Assembly (NCBI GenBank): GCA_041191145.1
Contig: JBEEPK010000041.1
Coordinates: 1 to 18,315 of the forward strand
DNA length: 18,315 nucleotides
From: UBA961 sp041191145
GTDB taxonomy: Bacteria; Bacteroidota; Ignavibacteria; Kapaibacteriales; UBA961
Direction: 5' to 3'
In this document: positions 14,996 to 18,315 of the stretch, one piece after another
Numbering within the stretch: the stretch's first letter is position 1
Layout: each line of letters starts with the position of its first letter
Made by a program: the position numbers and the translations under genes
The notes under the pieces: generated by a model
What the model was told of the DNA's origin: nothing
Databases searched by the model: none
The model's input: only the letters and a program-made list of their open reading frames with translations

Positions 14996-15961
14996 TTACT
15001 TACGAACTTTCTCTGTAAAGAATTTCCATATCTCTTCAGCGCTTTCGATATCTGCATTTTGAGTGCCGACAAATGAAGTCCACAAAAAAGAATACCGTTC
15101 TCTTCGACTTGGCTCTATATGACCACCATTTTCTACCTTGTATAACATTACCTCAGTACCATGTATTCCGTGTTGGTAATGATATGATATTACAGTTGAA
15201 TTACCATTAGATGGAAATTGGGTGATAGTTGGATTTATTTGAGTTCCATTTCTTTTTACCCAATATGCAATACTGCTATCTGTTGAAACAACAGTGCCAT
15301 TTTCGGTTATTCCACCCTTATATGGAACAAGCGGATCTGCAGTTCCATTCATGAATAATGCAGAAACAGGAATGGCGGATGTGTTACATTTTGATGATGC
15401 CGGTCCCGATGCCACTATTGAAGCAAATGCTGTTATTCGTTCCGGCATGTCTTGGGCAAGACGCATCACGAAATGTCCACCATTTGAAGTACCAACCATA
15501 AATACTTTTCGTGCATCATATCGTAGTGTTTGTTGTAAAGTATCCAGAAGTCTAGTAATGAATCCCACATCGTCAGTTGCCGGAATTCTGGGTGCATCAT
15601 TTCTACAATCATTCCAACCTTGAGAATTCTTGGGTCCAATCATTCCATCAGGAATCACGAGAATGAGTCCTTCCTTTTTTGCAATATCAAACCATGGAAG
15701 ATATGGGGCTTTTACTTTTGTTAATCCTGCAATACCATCTGCGCTACCACCATTCCCATGAAAGAGAAATACTATTGGTGTATTGACTGTTTGCGATGGA
15801 TTATAGAGATGATATGTTCTTGTGATTCCATCTATATTGATATATTGATTTGTCTGCAGTGCACTGCGATGTTCTTTACTTAATCGTACTGTCCCGCATG
15901 ACATGAGCAGTGAAATCAAGAAGAATGAGATTGTGTAATATGTGAGTTCTTTATGATTCAC
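14996..15961 (-). CDS. LpqC/PHB-depolymerase-like esterase lipoprotein
   Basis: A 321-residue alpha/beta hydrolase of the LpqC (COG3509) type, related to feruloyl esterases and polyhydroxybutyrate depolymerases. The N-terminal signal ends in a lipobox at Cys22 (LLMSCG), so it is likely an exported lipoprotein. Catalytic parts are present: oxyanion-hole segment FLFHGNGGSADG (65-76), nucleophile Ser159 in VGTSNGG, acid Asp209 in NGTADPLVPY, and His281 in ENGGHIEPS. WNDCRND (116-122) with Cys192 may give the disulfide seen in this group (inference). The start is GTG at 15961; no in-frame ATG upstream fits. It is the first gene of the five-gene minus-strand run, directly after the GACCCC hairpin pair. 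Confidence 0.9.
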   Translation of the reverse strand: MNHKELTYYTISFFLISLLMSCGTVRLSKEHRSALQTNQYINIDGITRTYHLYNPSQTVNTPIVFLFHGNGGSADGIAGLTKVKAPYLPWFDIAKKEGLILVIPDGMIGPKNSQGWNDCRNDAPRIPATDDVGFITRLLDTLQQTLRYDARKVFMVGTSNGGHFVMRLAQDMPERITAFASIVASGPASSKCNTSAIPVSALFMNGTADPLVPYKGGITENGTVVSTDSSIAYWVKRNGTQINPTITQFPSNGNSTVISYHYQHGIHGTEVMLYKVENGGHIEPSRRERYSFLWTSFVGTQNADIESAEEIWKFFTEKVRK

Positions 15962-15980
15962 GGAGATTCATGTAGCTGAT

Positions 15981-16035
15981 ATGCGACCCCTTTGGGGTCA
16001 TTGGCTGCTTCCACATACGACCCCGTTGGGGTCAT
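15981..16035. repeat. Pair of GACCCC/GGGGTC hairpins, 34-bp period
   Basis: Two near-identical 21-base copies at 15981-16001 and 16015-16035 differ at two positions. Each holds a 6-bp stem GACCCC/GGGGTC around a three-base loop (TTT or GTT). They lie between the stop of the broken oligopeptide-binding gene and the start of the LpqC-like gene, both on the minus strand. No T run follows, so terminator function is uncertain. Related motifs (GACCCCAGCGTGGTC, 8624-8638, and TGACCCA/TGGGTCA) occur in the 8.3-8.8 kb repeat patch. Confidence 0.8.
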
Positions 16036-16047
16036 CATTGATCTTAT

Positions 16048-17750
16048 TCATTTTCCATTTTTATCATACCACACGGTTCGTAGATTCACTCTTGCAAGCC
16101 CATCAAGTGGATATCCACGCACCCATGGCTGAAGAAGACGGTAATGGTTTTCATAAAAGAGCATAGTTGCTGGTGCATCAGCGATAGCCATAGATTCTGC
16201 TTTGCGATAGAGCTCCATGCGCTTCACTTCATCAGTCTCTGCCATTGCTTGTGCGAATAGTGCGGATGCTTCGGAGTTTTTGTAGCGGGTGCTATTTGGA
16301 TAACTAGGTTCACTTAGTGAATTGGGAACAAGAGCACCATCCAAGAGATTGATATAATTTTCAGGATCGGGATAATCGCCATACCAGCGCGTGCCCCACA
16401 TCGCAAGCTTTCCTTCTTCTGCTAATTGCAAGAATTCAGAAAACTGTATTGTCTGAATCTGAAGTTCAATTCCGAGATTGGATTTTATCATGGAACGAAC
16501 AGCTTCTGCGACTTGCACAAGTCTTGGCTCGGGATAAATATGGAATGTAACTTTCGGGAAATTCTTCCCATTTGGATAACCTGCTTTTGCAATCAATTCA
16601 CGAGCTTTTTGAATATTCAAATCGAAACCGGGTATCTGCTTGATATCATAATTCTTGAATACGGGCGGAGTGATACCGTGAAGAGCAGGACCATAGGGAG
16701 CATCCTTCAATACATATTTTACGATATTTTTTCTATCAATTGCATAACTGAATGCACGGCGTACATCGGGATTATCAAAAGGAGCTTTTATACAGAGATA
16801 ATCAATGAACCATGTCAGCAAAGCCGGTGTGGATTGCAATTGAAATTGATCATACGGTGCTTTGGCTTTCTTGTTTTTTGTATCAACGATATCTTCAAAG
16901 AACTCAGTCGGTAATGTGAAGCATTCATCCAAATTACCATCGGTGAATTCCTTCAATTGCAATTTGTCATCCTTGATGAAGGTGAACACAAGTGAATCCA
17001 AATAGGGAAGCTGAAGGTGAACACAAGTGAATCCAAATAGGGAAGCTCATTGCCGGCTTCATCCTTTTGCCAATACTTCGAATTTTTTTTGAATGTCATG
17101 GAAATGTCGGGTCGCCATTCCACAAACACAAATGGCCCGGTTCCAACAGGATTTTGAAAGAAGTCTTTTCCATATTTCTCCACTGCTTCTTTTGGTATAA
17201 TGCAACCAAGTGAGTTTGCAAGTAGCAAGAGGAATGGTGAATAAGCGCGTGTGAGTGTAATCTTCAATGTGCTATCATCAATCGCCTGAATACCTTCAAT
17301 ATTCTTAACATCTTTTCCTGCGACTCGTGCATCATAGCTGGCTTTTGGATCACATGCGCGAGTGAGTGAATATTCGACATCTTTTGCAGTCATCTTGCGA
17401 CCTTTCCCATTTGGAAAGCATGCATTGTCATGAAATAAGATGTCCGTGCGAAGATGGAATACATACTCTTTCCCATCTGCTGAAATTTCCCAAGATTTCG
17501 CGGCTTCGGGAATCACACCAAGACTTGAATCAAATGAAATCAATCGATCATAGACCTGTAATGCAATATCATCAGCGAGTTTGCTATTGATGATCACGGG
17601 ATCAAGTCCATTTGGATTGCCTCGAATCATGTTGATGCGAAATACACCACCATAATTTTTACCGCCCTTTGCGGAAGTAAGAGTGATTGTTTCTTCTTTG
17701 CCACATCCAATCAAGCTAAGGATGAGGACGATGAGGAGAATATGATGCAT
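16048..17750 (-). pseudogene. Oligopeptide ABC-transporter substrate-binding lipoprotein, frameshifted
   Basis: This is a family 5 extracellular solute-binding protein (OppA/DppA type), which delivers peptides to an ABC importer. The N-terminal frame (17750 to 16953) has a signal with lipobox Cys16 (LIGC), GGVFRINMIRGNPNGLDP (34-51), and the ISADGKEYVFHLRTDILFHD and TAKDVEYSLTRACDP blocks typical of the family. It ends in 19 out-of-frame residues after LDSLVFTF. The C-terminal frame (from about 17001 to 16048) continues with IKDDKLQLKEF and has YAIDRKNIVKYVLKD, ARELIAKAGYPNGK and GTRWYGDYPDPENY. An exact 35-bp tandem duplication at 16978-17047 causes the break; removing one copy restores a frame of 555 residues. 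It is either a recent mutation or an assembly error. No permease or ATPase genes are adjacent. The gene starts 12 bases after the Fe-S protein gene. Confidence 0.9.
16978..17047 (-). repeat. Exact 35-bp tandem duplication causing the frameshift
   Basis: Copy 1 at 16978-17012 and copy 2 at 17013-17047 are identical over all 35 bases (each begins GAAGGTGAACACAAGTG and ends AGGGAAGCT) and directly adjacent. Thirty-five is not a multiple of three, so the reading frame shifts. The unit encodes LPYLDSLVFTF in the coding sense. Confidence 0.97.
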
Positions 17751-17762
17751 AATGTTTCCGAA

Positions 17763-18314
17763 TTATCGTTTTCTGCGTGGATACCAGTGTTTATCAGTTT
17801 CAGGATCGATGGGTTCCGGTGCTTCTTTGAGCTGTAAATCAGGAAAAAGCTTTGTTTTGAAACCTTCAAAATCTCTTGCCCATTCCTTGTGATTATACAC
17901 GCAAACCGCTAGACATGCCGAGCAATAATGATCTTTTGCAAAATACGGAAAACAGCGTCCTGTATCGACCATATATCTATCATTCCCCAAATGATCTTTT
18001 CCTGCCTCGCTTGAGCGTTCATCTGGAATGGCATCGGCAGGACAATAAATCCTGCATGCTTTGCATGAATCACAAAACTTTGCAATACCTACATCAATTG
18101 GACTATCTGTGGCAAGTGGCATATCGGTGATCACACTTCCGAGTCGAAAAAGGGGTCCCATGGTTGGATGGATGATGGAGCCATGTCTGCCGAGTTCTCC
18201 AAATCCTGCCTTGAGCGCAAGTGGTACATGCAATACATCGCTATCTCCAATGGGATGCTCAACAGTACATGCATAACCGAGTTTGCGAATCTCCTGTGCA
18301 AGTGCAATCACCAC
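17763..18314 (-). CDS. 4Fe-4S double-cluster protein, reductive-dehalogenase/QueG-like (partial)
   Basis: The last 183 or so residues of a longer protein whose N-terminus is beyond the window. LALKAGFGELGRHGSIIHPT (32-51) and PLFRLGSVITDMPL are typical of the corrinoid-dependent reductive dehalogenase and epoxyqueuosine reductase superfamily. Two [4Fe-4S] sites follow: C81-x2-C84-x2-C87-x3-C91-P, and C121 with C131-x2-C134-x3-C138. The second site reads CSACLAVCVYNHKEW, where QueG and RdhA usually have CxxCxxVCPWN. The spacing (about 30 residues between clusters) and the C-terminal end fit the RdhA-like branch better than QueG, which carries extra HEAT repeats. Function is unknown, and no membrane anchor protein (RdhB) is seen. 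It lies 12 bases before the oligopeptide-binding gene, in the same direction. Confidence 0.85.
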   Translation of the reverse strand: MVIALAQEIRKLGYACTVEHPIGDSDVLHVPLALKAGFGELGRHGSIIHPTMGPLFRLGSVITDMPLATDSPIDVGIAKFCDSCKACRIYCPADAIPDERSSEAGKDHLGNDRYMVDTGRCFPYFAKDHYCSACLAVCVYNHKEWARDFEGFKTKLFPDLQLKEAPEPIDPETDKHWYPRRKR

Positions 18315-18315
18315 T

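Noticed and set aside
15981..16166. A 61-codon plus-strand frame beginning in the GACCCC hairpins
   Set aside because: The start is repeat sequence and the rest is antisense to the conserved C-terminus of the oligopeptide-binding protein.
1..18315. tRNA, rRNA or 4.5S RNA genes
   Set aside because: No cloverleaf, conserved rRNA segment or SRP RNA tetraloop motif was recognised by eye; a covariance search would be needed to exclude small RNAs fully.

Overview
The window looks like a chromosomal segment from a member of the Bacteroidota/Chlorobiota (FCB) group. The main evidence is a large secreted protein ending in a type IX secretion (Por) sorting domain, a DUF2805 protein, an S16 ribosomal protein with a long Ala/Glu/Pro tail, and a generally AT-leaning composition. 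The gene content (DUF2203, ffh next to rpsP, LpqC-type lipoprotein, CpcT-like protein) would suit a non-phototrophic Chlorobiota relative such as Ignavibacteria or Kapabacteria. That placement is inference; no rRNA gene is present to test it.

Layout. Positions 1-137 hold the tail of a plus-strand gene, which converges on a minus-strand housekeeping block (about 190-6632). That block is transcribed aspS > MFP adaptor > DUF2203 > argD-like > ffh > rpsP. The first four genes are joined by overlaps of 1-4 bases. A terminator-like hairpin overlaps the ffh stop codon, and a 13-bp perfect palindrome terminates the block after rpsP. A small lipoprotein gene (plus) follows, abutting end to end a divergent PlsY-like membrane protein (minus), and then maf (plus).

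Positions 8299-8760 form a gene-free patch packed with small palindromic repeats, one of which supplies the last codons and the stop of maf. Next is a 1052-codon gene for a secreted SGNH-hydrolase/beta-helix protein (plus), then a DUF2805 gene (plus).

From 12355 to 15961 there is a tight minus-strand five-gene cluster: LpqC-like esterase lipoprotein > OsmC > CpcT/CpeT-like secreted protein > Rieske oxygenase > VOC protein. A pair of GACCCC/GGGGTC hairpins separates it from the last pair, an RdhA/QueG-like 4Fe-4S protein (cut by the window edge) and an oligopeptide-binding lipoprotein. The latter is broken by an exact 35-bp tandem duplication.

What stands out: the exact frameshifting duplication, the SGNH protein whose GDS and DxxH blocks are altered, a PlsY-fold protein without its catalytic motifs, a phycobilin-lyase-like protein outside any phototrophic context, and the repeat family that has run into the end of maf. 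I see no CRISPR array, transposase, phage or defence genes. I do not claim a proven new system. The five-gene cluster and the structured repeat family are the least explained parts.
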